Source: Sabethes cyaneus
Lineage: Eukaryota; Arthropoda; Insecta; Diptera; Culicidae
Assembly (NCBI RefSeq): GCF_943734655.1
Contig: NC_071354.1
Location: forward strand, 57,763,544 to 57,827,543
Length of the DNA stretch: 64,000 nt
Reading direction: 5' to 3'
The position numbers were made by a program, and so were the translations under genes. Of this stretch, positions 1 to 10,452 are shown piece by piece (the stretch's first letter is position 1; every line of letters starts with the position of its first letter). The notes beneath the pieces are model-generated. The model worked only from the letters and a program-made list of their open reading frames with translations. It ran no database searches and had not been told where the DNA came from.

Positions 1-2767
1 AACTCATTCACTTTCAGTGATTGAAAAATAATGAAAATTGTTTGCTTTTTTTTTCATTATCGCAAAACTGTTTCACAGCTTTAATTAGCCACACTGTAGA
101 GTAAATCTGCTGCAATTTCGCTTGATTCATTCGAATAAAACACAAACTACTGTTTTAGGACAATTCGACGAACAGTTCGGTTACGGTAATTAAATTCTGC
201 AACCAGCAGACAGCAGCCTTGCCCCGAAACTCGCTAGCACATCATCATGTAATTACCGTGTTTCATAGAATAACACCAAACTTAATGAACATTCGAATCA
301 TAAATTCAAATTACTTGGAGGTATATACCTACCGTCGATGTTGACAATAATATTAACACCATCAGCAAGCGCACGCAACCGAGCATCCCGGCAACACCGA
401 AACCGGGCGTGGGCGTCCGTCGGTGGGGTGGCAAATCGTGTAATATTCATCCCCTATCGCCTAACCGAAAGCTGTGCAGTGGGTGGCAGAGGACAGGGTG
501 CAACCTATTATCGTGAACAATAACCGTGCGCACACAACGACCACCGTATGTTATTGTATTAAATTTAAATGTTCGCGAGGGAGCTTTTTGCCGGTGCTTG
601 CGTGCCATTGTGCGAGAATCGTAAACGCATATGATTTTTTTCCAGCAGGTCTCTTCAATGTTTGGTTTTTGTTCCTGGCGGCAACGCTTATGGGAGCAAA
701 TGTGCGTGTAAGTGCGCACCAGGAGGCAACAAAAAATATGCCTAAACGCTTGTCTCGAATGCAAACGAGTGGTTTACAACAATGCTTCTGATCATAATGC
801 CGCACCGCTGCGCGCTGGCTGCTCGCTGCGGTTGCTGCTTCGTTTCCGTGTGTGATAGATGGTCGTTGACTTGCTCGGCTTTAGGCTCGAGTGGTGAAGT
901 GATTTGCACAAGTTATTATGGGGGAGCAAACCTTCAAGGTGCTTCCGCTAAGCGGTGAAAATTCAAGTGGTTCGTTTATGGATTTATGATCCTGTCGATA
1001 ATGATCGTTTTTTTATCCGCACAAGTCAGTGTCAGGTTGGTGTCGTGAATACCAGCATTCCATCAGCGAAGCTAGCCAGTAAATTGATTTACGGTTTTGA
1101 GACAGATTTTGATAAAAATTAGTCAGAAAAAAGTAGTTGTAGTATTTTAGTTTCGAATCGTATGCGGGTTACTGATGATTGAAAAAAAAAGCGATTTGAA
1201 AGAGTACTTTTGATCGTGACCTTCTTTCGAAACCTAAGCGGAAGGAATCAATCATCCGGCGAATCATACGCGTGCATGCACGAGTGCATCCCGAAACACC
1301 GAGTTGGTCATTCGAATTTGACCGCTAAAAAACTAAACAAATTGAACACAAAAACGCATTCGATCGTTTTGCTCTGCCCGAGTTGGCTGGTTCGAGTTTT
1401 GCGCGGTCACAGACAGTAGCACTTTGCCGACCGCAGTGAATTGCCAGTATTTTCGTTTTTTGTTTAGATTCGATTTTTCAGCACATGCTATCGTGCCCAT
1501 CGTTTGCGGTTTGGAAGTTTGGATTGCATAGGACTTTTTTCGGTTTTATTTGCAATTTGTATTTTTTAATCGAAACGAGCTGAATCGTACTGTAAATTTC
1601 TATATTTATTTTCTCGCATGTTCGCTTTGCAAAAACAGTAAATTATCTAATAATCAATCCCCTCGTGGGAAAGGTTAAACCCCTTTTCAATCGATTGTTA
1701 ATGATACACACCGAGCACAAAACTAAATGCATTTGCATGTTGCATATCAGCATTTTACTTAATTTTACTAATGAAGTGGTAACAAAATTGCAAAATATTG
1801 GTTACAACATGCCACACATGATTAAGTATGTGGAAAAATGGTTTTCAACATAAACCAACACGTCGCTGTAGACGTAATTGTTCATTAATTTCGCATTAAC
1901 CATCCAGATGCTAGAAAACACCATCGAAGACATGACGTTTAAATATGATGTTAGCGAAACAACGCGAGCATTGCCAACGGCACTTATCACCTAATATTGG
2001 CACATTTCTATCAGAAGATATTTGCCAAAAGGTTTGGAGCAAACTTCTACTTTCCAGAAGATTTGTTTTTGCAGTTACCTTTTCGATTAAGAAGTAATCA
2101 GTATCAGTATATCTATATCAATTAGCAAGTCGAGGATTGCTAATTGATATAGATATAGATTCATCCAAAAATGCATTGAAAAAATAAAAACTGGATGAAT
2201 CAAAACATTTTGAACAAACTTATACTAAAATCATTTGGCAAAAATTATTCGATTACGATTGTTTGGATCTGTAAATGTCATGTTCATCAGCCTATCCTAG
2301 AGTCAATATTAGAATGCTAATGCGCACCATCAACACAGCGCCGTGGTAGTCCGCATCAAAACATTTGGGATGACTGCCACTGTCTGTAGTCAGTCTGGTT
2401 GGAAGAACAAGATTCAAGAAGATAATTGCCACGTTCTAGCAGTGACAAAAGTCATCGATGCGGTAGGTTGGTAATAAATTTAACACGCCACACAGGTAGA
2501 AATGTTTATGTGTACAAATTGCACAAATTAGTCAAAACGGGTAACACCAGATAATAATTAGTAAACCAGGTACTAAAGAGTCTTCATACGACTTTTCGTT
2601 TTCGAACGGTCTACTGAGAAATTTTTATAAAATCACATACAACAAAACTCAAATAACCGTAAAATCTGCCATAGTAAAATTATACTGTCAATCATTTTAT
2701 TTAACTTATGCTTTCCTCGCGAATTAAGATAACACAAATTCATTTCAATGCAATTTTCTTCACTTAA
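1..2767. other. Unassigned AT-rich non-coding stretch
   Basis: No reading frame here resembles a known protein and none is long. Parts of 780-1500 are richer in G and C than the surroundings and look less repetitive. They could be a promoter or 5' untranslated region of a gene outside the window, but I see no ATG-led frame or splice pattern to support that. The only clear structure is the hairpin at 2108-2157, listed separately. Confidence 0.5.
2108..2157. repeat. Perfect 21-bp inverted repeat (hairpin)
   Basis: Positions 2108-2128 and 2137-2157 are exact reverse complements separated by 8 nt (GTCGAGGA). Pairing stops on both outer sides, so this is a compact hairpin and not the tip of a longer palindrome. 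The arms are AT-rich. It could be a small fold-back remnant or a structured RNA; no gene context distinguishes these. Confidence 0.75.
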
Positions 2768-3220
2768 ATGGTAAGAACTTTAACGTGCACTGTCCACACG
2801 AAGGTAGACCCGTCAATGACAAAAAAGTGTTCTCCGTATGGCTGCTATTTGCCATGGGACATCAAGATGATCATCGGGGTCAAGAATGCCCAGGTCGATC
2901 TGGAAGAAATGTTTACATTTGTGGCAGGGTCCCATGGCCTCCGCACACTTACACGAATGGTAACGGCCAACGATGTATAAACTTCGCAGCTTCCCAAGGC
3001 CTGGTGATCCGAAGCAACTTCTCTAACATGATGAACAGACGTTTCCTACGGGTATATTGACTCTGTACATCATCGTATACCGTATACCAGACATGTCAAG
3101 GCTGCCCTCCTCGGTTGAACATTAGGTAGCTAGATAACCCGCAATCTGTCGAGAATTACGCGCCAGTACTGGACGAGGCACGGTCTTCTTCCGAAGAGTT
3201 AGATGCTTCAACTACCAAAG
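2768..3220 (+). pseudogene. RTE-type LINE relic, endonuclease domain
   Basis: Two overlapping plus-strand frames together read as the apurinic-endonuclease domain of an RTE-like non-LTR retrotransposon. The first frame gives DIKMIIGVKNAQVDLEEM, matching the family's D-I-K-x-V-x-G-D-F-N-A-Q segment but with the key GD lost. The second, from about 2930, gives HTYTNGNGQRCINFAASQG, the conserved N-D-N-G-Q-R-L-I-N-F-A-A-S block. The move between frames shows at least one frameshift, and stops follow after about 3057. No reverse transcriptase follows, because TTAA MITEs begin at 3225. It is a dead fragment. RTE assignment is by motif only. Confidence 0.65.
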
Positions 3221-3224
3221 ACGG

Positions 3225-3457
3225 TTAAAGCTGGAATCACACTGACCGTCAGCAATCAGCAACAGGCAACGTAACGAAACGGAACGTCAGTATTAGTCGC
3301 ATGCATTTTCAATGTGCGCGATTCCGGAACGTCACATCGCGGAGTGTCAAGATACTCGTGTGAATGCGCACATTGAAAATGCATGCGACCGTCACTGACG
3401 TTTCGTTTCGTTACGTTGCCATTGATGTTCGCTGACAGTCGGTGTAATTCCATCTTA
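3225..3457. mobile_element. TTAA-flanked MITE 1
   Basis: A 233-bp interval bounded by TTAA at 3225-3228 and 3454-3457. The ends are imperfect inverted repeats over about 60 bp: both contain GGCAACGTAACGAAACG-type sequence, and the inner arms share GCATGCATTTTCAATG in opposite orientation, so the element is nearly palindromic. TTAA target duplication is typical of piggyBac-type and a few other superfamilies. There is no coding capacity. Its right TTAA also serves as the left TTAA of the next element. Confidence 0.8.
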
Positions 3458-3674
3458 AGGTGAAATTAGTCGTCATCGATTCTGCCAATTTCAAAAGCAG
3501 TTTTTTTGTTTGAAACAAAAATTTTGTTCATGAACATATATTCGCTGTATTCAGCTTGACAAGAAGAATGCAGTATTTACATTTTTACAAATATAACTCC
3601 GTTTTTGGGCCCAAAAACTGCTTTCGAAATTGGACTCTCCGATGAAAAATCAATGATTGCTACTTTCCCGTTAA
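3454..3674. mobile_element. TTAA-flanked MITE 2 (family A)
   Basis: A 221-bp element running from TTAA at 3454 to TTAA at 3671. Its ends (TTAAGGTGAAATTAGTCGTC and, inverted, TTAACGGGAAAGTAGCAATC) are imperfect inverted repeats that both lead into CAATTTC-GAAAGCAGTTTTT. The same family occurs at 46155-46374 and, in opposite orientation and split by a LINE, at 3671-6870. It is non-autonomous, with no reading frame of interest. Confidence 0.8.
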
Positions 3675-3695
3675 CAGGATATGAACAGTCATTAA

Positions 3696-6587
3696 CTTTT
3701 CGCCGGAAAGCCCTATTTCGCTGCTGCTGGACTTCGGATACTGTATCAAAATGTCCGTGGCCTTCGGACTAAAATAGACGAATTCTTTTTGGCTGCAACC
3801 GAATGTGATTACGATGTCATGGTATTGACTGAAACGTGGTTAGATGATCATATTCACTCTGTGCAGCTGTTTGGTAACCTTTTTAACGTGTATCGTTGCG
3901 ATCGCAATCGCAATAACAGTAATAAGACACGCGGCGGAGGAGTTTTGATTGCTGTCTCAACCCGACTGATTAGCTTTGTTAATCCTACGCCGGTTTGTGA
4001 CACAATTGAACAACTGTGGGTAATAATCACAACACCAATTCGCAAAATCAATGTCGGTGTAATGTATCTGCCCCCTGATCGCCGAAACGACGTCAACGCT
4101 ATTGAGCTGCATGTGTGTTCCATCAGCTCGATTATGTCTCGTTTGCAGTCTGCTGACTTTTCATTGTTACTCGGCGACTACAACCAGCCGGGATTGCGAT
4201 GGATTCGATCGAACAATAATGTGCCTGCTATCGACTACCTCCATTCAAATATTTCGCCTGCCAGCTCCGGCTTATTGGATGGTTTCAACCTGCATGGTCT
4301 AACTCAAATCAATTATGTGACAAATAGCAACGATCGTCTTCTTGATTTGGTACTAACTAACAATGTTACTTTGTGTGAGCTGTTTGAGGCTGTCGAGCCA
4401 CTTGTACCTCTTGACTCTAATCACCCGGCACTGATTATAACGGTACACCAAACCTTGCCGGTTCAATTTGAAGATACTCCAGTGGAAACGTGTTTAGACT
4501 TTCGCAGAGCAGACTTTGATTCTATAAGTATTGCCATCTCACAAATTGATTGGCGATTTTTGGAACTTAATCCTGCTCTCGATGATGCTATCGTTAGTTT
4601 CAGTAATGCTGTTAATAATGTGTTTGTAAATTGCGTTCCTACCCGCAGACCGTTGCGCAAACCACCGTGGTCTAATTCCCGCTTGCAGCAACTTAAACGA
4701 AAGCGATCCCTTGCATTACGTAAATACATCAGACGCCGCAATACCATTTCGAAGCAGAGTTTCAATCATGCCAGTAACTTGTATCGCAGATATAACCGTT
4801 ACCTATATAAACGGTATACCCATCGAATACAGTGTAACATCAGGACGAATCCGAGGGTCTTCTGGACATTCGTAAACAAAAAGAGGAAAGAAGATGGATT
4901 GCCGAAAGATATGTTTCTGGGTGACTGTCATGGAAGCACGTTGTCAGAGAAATGCAGTTTGTTCGCCCAACATTTTCAACACAATTTCCGAGACTCCGCC
5001 GCTACTATGGCGCAAACCAATGCAGCATTAACTAGCATTCCTGTAGATGTCCTCGATTTCAATCTACCTGCAATAGCAGATCGAGACGTAGAAGCTGCAA
5101 TTGTGAAACTAAAGTGTTCTTTTACCGCTGGTCCGGATGGAATTCCATCATGCGTTTTAAAAAAATGTGCAGCTGTTCTAATACATCCGCTATGCCTGCT
5201 GTTCAATTTGTCGCTTCAGCAAGGGGTATTCCCTACAGCTTGGAAGCTTTCTGCTATGTTTCCTGTGCATAAAAAAGGGGACAAACGTAACGTTAAAAAT
5301 TACAGAGGCATTACATCTCTTTGCGCAGTTTCGAAAGTTTTTGAAATTATAATACACGATGCTCTATTCGCTAGCTGCAAGCACTACATCTCTCCAGAGC
5401 AACATGGTTTTTATGCAAAACGCTCTACTGCTACAAACCTTGTACAGTTTGCCGCAGCGTGCATACAAAATATGAGCGCGGGTGCGCAAATTGACGCGAT
5501 CTACACCGATTTAAAAGCAGCATTTGACCGAGTTGATCACTGTATACTGCTGGCAAAATTGGAAAAGCTTGGAGTTTGTTCTGCGCTAGTACAATGGCTT
5601 CGATCCTATCTTTTAAATCGAATGCTCTATGTAAAGATAGGTAATCAGCAGTCTGCATATTTCACGAACCTCTCCGGTGTTCCACAGGGCAGTAATCTGG
5701 GACCACTGCTCTTCACGCTGTTTTTAAACGACGTTTCATTGTTACTCCCGGAGGATTGCCGATTACTTTTTGCTGACGACGTGAAACTGTTCAAGATTGT
5801 CAACGATACTGCAGACTGTTTAGCGCTCCAGGGAATGGTTGATATTTTTCTTCGGTGGTGTTCCAGCAACCTACTAACGGTTAGCACCGAAAAATGCAGT
5901 GTGATTTCGTTTTATAGAAAATCTAATCCGATTACGTTCAATTACACCATATTTGGTAAGACGGTAACTAGAGTAAACCAGGTTCGTGATTTGGGCGTTA
6001 CTTTGGATACTTCGCTCTCATTTAAGCCACACTATAACGAAATAATTGCTAAGGCGAATCGACAGCTTGGATTTATATTCAAAATTGCTGAAGAATTTCG
6101 TGACCCCATGTGCCTTCGATCACTTTACTATTCCCTGGTGCGTTCCGTCCTTGAGACCAACTCGGTTGTGTGGTGCCCATTCAATGCTAATTGGATAGCA
6201 AGAATTGAAGCCGTTCAGCGAAAATTCGTGCGATATGCTTTACGATTTCTTCCATGGCGAAATCAACACCAGCTACCACCGTATGTAGAGCGCTGCCAAC
6301 TTCTTGAAATGCAGACTTTAGAGCGAAGGCGGTTCGAAGCTCAAGCTGTCTTTGTGGGAAAGGTTTTGTCTGGCGTGATCGATGCACCTGTTATTCTACA
6401 ACAGCTTAATATGTATGCACCCGAAAGGACTCTAAGGCCCAGAGATCTGTTGTACTTACCTCAGCGAAATGCAACGTACGGGCAACATGACCCTATCCGC
6501 TTCATGTCGACAAGCTTTAATGCTGTAGCTGATTTGTTTGATTTTAATATTACCGCAACAACGTTTAAACAACGGCTTCGAAGATGA
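3696..6587 (+). CDS. Non-LTR retrotransposon ORF2: endonuclease and reverse transcriptase
   Basis: An uninterrupted frame of about 963 codons encodes the enzyme of a CR1/L2/Jockey-group LINE. An AP-like endonuclease nicks target DNA and the reverse transcriptase copies element RNA onto the nick. The frame is open from 3696, after TAA at 3693. A recognisable endonuclease start, YQNVRGLRTK, lies near 3735, upstream of any useful ATG. Endonuclease motifs follow: TETWL, GDYNQPG and SNHPAL. Reverse-transcriptase motifs are TDLKAAFDRVDH (near 5500), GVPQGSNLGPLLF (near 5680) and FADDVKLF (near 5765), so the catalytic aspartates are present. The stop is TGA at 6585. No ORF1 and no initiator ATG are present, so the copy is 5'-truncated and probably immobile, yet the absence of stops suggests a fairly recent insertion. 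The clade is uncertain. Confidence 0.9.
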   Translation, partial: LFAGKPYFAAAGLRILYQNVRGLRTKIDEFFLAATECDYDVMVLTETWLDDHIHSVQLFGNLFNVYRCDRNRNNSNKTRGGGVLIAVSTRLISFVNPTPVCDTIEQLWVIITTPIRKINVGVMYLPPDRRNDVNAIELHVCSISSIMSRLQSADFSLLLGDYNQPGLRWIRSNNNVPAIDYLHSNISPASSGLLDGFNLHGLTQINYVTNSNDRLLDLVLTNNVTLCELFEAVEPLVPLDSNHPALIITVHQTLPVQFEDTPVETCLDFRRADFDSISIAISQIDWRFLELNPALDDAIVSFSNAVNNVFVNCVPTRRPLRKPPWSNSRLQQLKRKRSLALRKYIRRRNTISKQSFNHASNLYRRYNRYLYKRYTHRIQCNIRTNPRVFWTFVNKKRKEDGLPKDMFLGDCHGSTLSEKCSLFAQHFQHNFRDSAATMAQTNAALTSIPVDVLDFNLPAIADRDVEAAIVKLKCSFTAGPDGIPSCVLKKCAAVLIHPLCLLFNLSLQQGVFPTAWKLSAMFPVHKKGDKRNVKNYRGITSLCAVSKVFEIIIHDALFASCKHYISPEQHGFYAKRSTATNLVQFAAACIQNMSAGAQIDAIYTDLKAAFDRVDHCILLAKLEKLGVCSALVQWLRSYLLNRMLYVKIGNQQSAYFTNLSGVPQGSNLGPLLFTLFLNDVSLLLPEDCRLLFADDVKLFKIVNDTADCLALQGMVDIFLRWCSSNLLTVSTEKCSVISFYRKSNPITFNYTIFGKTVTRVNQVRDLGVTLDTSLSFKPHYNEIIAKANRQLGFIFKIAEEFRDPMCLRSLYYSLVRSVLETNSVVWCPFNANWIARIEAVQRKFVRYALRFLPWRNQHQLPPYVERCQLLEMQTLERRRFEAQAVFVGKVLSGVIDAPVILQQLNMYAPERTLRPRDLLYLPQRNATYGQHDPIRFMSTSFNAVADLFDFNITATTFKQRLRR

Positions 6588-6687
6588 ATATGTTTTTTTT
6601 TTGTGTATATCTATACTGCTTGTTTTGTGCTGCTTATTAATCATTAAGACTACTATTGTCAGATGATGTATTTTATAACAAATAAAC
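3720..6687 (+). mobile_element. 5'-truncated CR1/L2/Jockey-group LINE insertion
   Basis: The extent is set by the two halves of the interrupted TTAA MITE: MITE sequence ends at about 3719 and resumes at about 6688. The 5' edge lies just before the endonuclease domain. After the stop codon there is a roughly 100-bp AT-rich 3' region with a T10 run and an end resembling ATAACAAATAAAC. A short AATTTC-like repeat at both joints is the likely target duplication. Termination of reverse transcription near the start of ORF2 would explain the missing ORF1. Confidence 0.75.
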
Positions 6688-6870
6688 AATTTCCGAAGCA
6701 GTTTTGGGCACAAAATAGGGGTTCTGTATTTAAAAATATATTCACTGCATTCTTCTTGCTAATCTGAACACAACGAATATATTTTCATGAACAGAATTTT
6801 CAGAACAGAAGTTTCAAGCAAAAACTGCTTTTGAAATGTACAAAATCAATGACGACTAATTTCACCTTAA

Positions 6871-7969
6871 GGCGGAATACGCTCGGCCATCCCGGTACTA
6901 TACAGCATTATCAGACTATATTGCGCTCTTCACACTCAATTGGACTGCACAGTTATTAAGTGCAACCTTCAAAACTGTGATGAAAAGTGTGCTACTGATA
7001 ATATCGCTAGTAATCTTATATCGATAATACCATCAAACTTTATCGTCACGGAAGAATATCGAAAATTGGAGGGTTTAAAGTGAAATCTTCTTCTTGGCTT
7101 GTTGATATTTTAACATTTTTGTTCTATTTCTTACGTATTTTTGCTTATACTGCCATATTATCGTTATTAATTATTAACGATATCAAAACTTTATCAATAA
7201 TCGTTATAGATTTTGACCGACATTTCCCATCATTACAACTCTCCCATCTGAGCTGACATTTGATTTAGCAGTGGCGCCAGTACCAGTTGTAGGAAAAGCA
7301 AATAGTATTTAATTTTTCATTTATTTCATATATGCTGCATATTTATTCAAGTTATAAATTATGCGTGGAATTATGTATTTAGAAACTATTTTTATACTAT
7401 TCTTAGCGTCGATAACAACTCTACGTAAGCATTAGAATTTAAATAGAAATCAACCAAGATTCATGGTTTTTTTCCCACGAAATTTTGGCAACTTTTCTCA
7501 CCTACAAAATGTGTGACTGGACAAGTGTGTTCAAAATCCAACTTTCAATGCAAAGAGCAATACTGAAGAAAAATTCGTAGTTTTACTATCTGTGTTTTTA
7601 TCACCGAAAAAAGGGTTGTAATTTCGTTTCAAAATTAAGAAAAAAAATATTAATATATGCCTGACCACATTTCAAGGTCATGACTAAAGTCACGAGTTTG
7701 GTCAAGAAAGAAGCCGCCAAATTTAATCAAATTTTAGTTTGTTTGTAGTTTTTCATTTTTTTAACATGAGTAATTCTCGCTGAAACGGGGCCACTACTGA
7801 CACGAGGTCTTCAAACATTCGTACTTTTGCGCTTAATTGGTTGAAAATGGTTAAAACATAAGAATTACACTTTTGATACCTCGAAATATAGCGGACTCCT
7901 CGTTCGCCAAGGGGTCTAACAGTTTCAAGAAAAGTTTAATTTGGAGCAAACCTTGAGATCTAGATAATA
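6871..7969. other. Unassigned AT-rich stretch
   Basis: I see no coding frame here. Short words such as GCCGCCAAATTTAATC near 7713 resemble the CCAAGATGGCGGCC word of the inverted repeat that follows, so part of 7680-7969 may be a decayed member of that repeat. The rest shows no structure I can name. Confidence 0.4.
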
Positions 7970-7975
7970 ACAAGA

Positions 7976-8427
7976 TTATAAACAAAGTGAAAAAAAAATT
8001 GGCGGCCATCTTGGATTTGGCCGCCTTGTTGGATTTTATCAAAAAATCGCCGTTTTCGCCATGAACCCCTCAACCGATTTTAACCACCAACGGAAAGCTG
8101 AGAAAAAATACTATAAGGAACATTAATCAAATTACATGTGTAGTGGCATTAAATAAACGAAACAATTAATTATCTGTATCAAGGTTTACAACTCTCATAT
8201 AATGGAATATCTTACTACAGAAAATTAATTGTTTCATTTAATTAATGCCATTGCACACCCTGATTTGATTAATGTTTCTTATAGTATTTTTTCTCAGCTT
8301 TCCGATGGTGGGCTTGAAATCAAAATCGGTGGGGAGGGTCATGGAGAAAACGGCAATTTTTTAATAAAATCCAACATGGCTGCCAAATCCAAGAAGGCCG
8401 CCAATTTTTTTTCACTTTGTTTATAAA
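7976..8427. repeat. Long imperfect inverted repeat with ~205-bp arms
   Basis: 7976-8178 and 8216-8427 are imperfect reverse complements around a 37-bp spacer. Both arms carry, in mirror order, TTATAAACAAAGTGAAAA, a CCAAGATGGC/GGCCGCC word, GCTGAGAAAAAATACTATAA, and AAACAATTAATT next to the spacer. A third, more decayed copy in the orientation of the right arm lies at about 8543-8674. The structure fits a fold-back transposon or an inverted duplication. A transcript through it could form a long duplex. Confidence 0.8.
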
Positions 8428-8542
8428 CCCTATATCTCCTTTTTACAAACTTGTGTCGTTTGTAGTTTGTTTCATAGCAAATTTTGGAAATATCACAATA
8501 ATTACATGATGTGAATTGTGAACCTTGCTACAAATAACTGGT

Positions 8543-8674
8543 TGTTTTATTCAGTTAATGCCATTGTACACCTAATTGTATGAATCGGTTTGAGGGCTCA
8601 TGGTCAAAACGGCGTTTTTTGTTTATAGAATTCAATATGGCGACCAAATTCAAGAAGGCCGCCTAAAAAATTTT
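8543..8674. repeat. Decayed third copy of the 7976-8427 repeat unit
   Basis: TTCAGTTAATGCCATTGTAC, the following AATCGGT-GAGGG-TCATGG, and AAGAAGGCCGCC occur in the same order and spacing as in the right arm at 8235-8410. Identity is lower than between the two arms, so this copy is probably older or has evolved independently. Confidence 0.6.
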
Positions 8675-8744
8675 TAACTCCGTTCTTCTTCTTTACAGAT
8701 CCGGGCCATTTGTTAGTTGTTTCATGGTAAATTTGGCAAATCAT

Positions 8745-9092
8745 GGCAAAATAGATCTGCCTGTTTACAGTTCCGGAGCATTTGCCACATGAGCAGATCG
8801 CTTGCCAAATCATGTATTTCTTGGCAAATTTTGAAAGTTTCTGCATCCTTACTTCCTCCGGAACATCAAACTTGTACTGCCTGGTGAAGTACAGTAGCCC
8901 CGGAAGCTGCCGGAAGTCCGCCTTGACGTAAGTTTCATCATCCATGATGAGAGAGTTGAGGATTTTCCAGGTGTTTGCGCAAAATAAATTCGCAACGTTG
9001 TTATTCGGGTGACGCCATTTTGTCCAATTTTCGACAAACTGATCGCGATAAAATAAATGGGTAATTTTCTATAGCGTTTCAATTTGATGTGG
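8745..9092 (-). pseudogene. mariner (DD37E-type) relic, copy a
   Basis: On the minus strand 8945-8760 translates to a stretch starting MDDETYVKADFRQLPG and containing KFDVPEEVRMQKLSKFAKKY and WQAICSCGKC. This is the middle of a Tc1/mariner-superfamily transposase; the first catalytic Asp is in the MDD motif. Two other copies in the window (36.1-36.9 kb and 48.4-51.3 kb) share the segment. The second Asp and the Glu are missing because the frame runs into unrelated sequence below about 8745. Between 8960 and 9092 lies 5' flank similar to the other copies, ending in CAATTTGATGTGGGCAC, the likely terminal repeat. The N-terminal coding part is deleted. It cannot encode an active enzyme. Confidence 0.75.
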
Positions 9093-9099
9093 GCACCCT

Positions 9100-9500
9100 T
9101 TATCATGTCCCTTGCTCGAACGGAAGGTGCTGCGGACGATATTTGGCGGAATACAAACTGAAAACGGAGATTGGCGGAGGCGTTTGAATCACGAGTTACA
9201 GGCACTGCTTGGAGAAATTCCCTTCGTACATCCGGGGGAAATCTATAGGCTGCAGTATGCCAAGTCCCTCGTAAGGATGCCGAATACCAGTGTGCTAAAA
9301 CCCGTTCTCTTCAACAAGCCCACAGGTACTAGAAACAGGGGAGTCCAACGTGTGAATTGGCTGGACTAGACCGAAAGCATCTTGCGATTTCTGAGACTCC
9401 TGGAAAATATGCGTCGAGTGGCCCAAGGTCGAATTGATTGGTGACGACTGCTGAAAACAATACGGGCCATCCATGTCAAAATCTAATGACGACGACGACA
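9100..9500 (+). pseudogene. RTE-type LINE relic, C-terminal tail
   Basis: The plus frame from about 9112 reads ERKVLRTIFGGIQTENGDWR, then RRLNHELQALLGE and, after decay, PTGTRNRGVQRVNWLD, followed by TAG at 9367. This is the conserved C-terminal segment downstream of the reverse transcriptase in RTE-like LINEs (E-R-K-V-L-R-x-I-F-G ... R-W-L-D). The element end is probably near 9500, in a GAC repeat typical of short tandem LINE tails. Related tails lie at 37.7-38.0 and 53.1-53.5 kb. It adjoins mariner copy a directly, but which inserted first cannot be told. Confidence 0.7.
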
Positions 9501-10296
9501 ACGAGAAACAGTTACGTATCTATTTCTACCTAAAAATTAATTTGGGTATCCCCAGGCGGATATATCGGTGCATGCCTTGTGACCCATTCCCAGTAAATAA
9601 TACCAACGAAATGCTAAATTTTTAATACGCATGGGTTATACTAACTTGGAAGAAAATTTGGATCGTTGAATCTATTGTAAGCTGCAATTAAAATATTGTT
9701 ATTTGTCGGTCTTGAATATTTTTAGGTTTTGTGAAACAGTGACTGTAGTTCTGCAGTTCATAAGAAAGTCAGGTCAATTCGCAAAAAAAGGGGGTGAAAA
9801 AAATTAGTGAACATTTGAAAACGGTCCGTAATTGACTGTTCGGCGAAGCTTTCGTTTGATGATGGAACAGAACTTTGCGAATTCATACCTTGATTCTACC
9901 AATAAAATGATGGCAATTCGTGGCTCTCCAGTTATCTTTGTACACCAAGGAACTCAAAATCCCGCAGAAATCTTCGATTGGTCGCACTGAGACAGATTTG
10001 TCGGGTCGTGGTTTTTGGATTCAAATGGGATCGAATGGGTATTCAGGAACGATTGTGTTTTTTTGGCGTAATGCGATGATGCTCTATCCGGCCAAATGTT
10101 GTTGTTGCCATAATGTTTTTGTAGACATGGGATCAAAATTTTCTTAAGACATTCGTCTGATGCACATCTTAATTGATAGCCAAACTAGAGGGCTTTTTGT
10201 TGAAGGCACGAGAAAGAGAACGATGTTCTTCTATGTCCATAATTTTGGCTGGTCTTTCACTACCTTGCGTGCGAATAGTTGTTGGGCATCTTAGGA
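9501..10296. other. Unassigned stretch
   Basis: No recognisable protein, RNA gene or repeat pair. Short frames near 9920-10147 on either strand look like chance. Confidence 0.4.
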
Positions 10297-10452
10297 TACA
10301 CACTTAAAAAACTCGGTAAAATTTGCCGAGATTTGGACGTTCGGTGAAAAACTCGGTGGTGCATATCAACGTTAACGGAACTTTACTAACGTTTGGTATC
10401 ATAACAAATCTCGGTAAAATTTTACCGACTTCGGTGCTTTTTTATGTGTGTA
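10297..10452. mobile_element. Small TA-flanked MITE with CTCGGTAAAATTT words
   Basis: A 156-bp interval whose ends are inverted: TACACACTTAAAAAACTCGG on the left and TACACACATAAAAAAGCACC read from the right. Inside, CTCGGTAAAATTT and its complement recur, so the element is partly palindromic. The bounding TA could be the target duplication. There is no coding capacity. Confidence 0.7.

Larger units (their letters stand above)
3671..6870. mobile_element. TTAA MITE 3 (family A), interrupted by a LINE
   Basis: This is a third family-A copy, inverted relative to MITE 2, with TTAA at 3671-3674 and 6867-6870. Its left piece (3671 to about 3719) matches 46155-46203 of the intact copy, including CTTTTCG-CGGA-AGCCC. 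Its right piece (about 6688-6870) resumes at AATTTCCGAAGCAG and runs to CACCTTAA. The break falls at an ATTTC-like sequence present on both sides, as expected for a short target duplication made by the LINE at 3720-6687. Confidence 0.75.

Noticed and set aside
1210..1419. 69-codon plus-strand frame near a promoter-like region
   Set aside because: Short, no recognisable content and no evidence of splicing or conservation.
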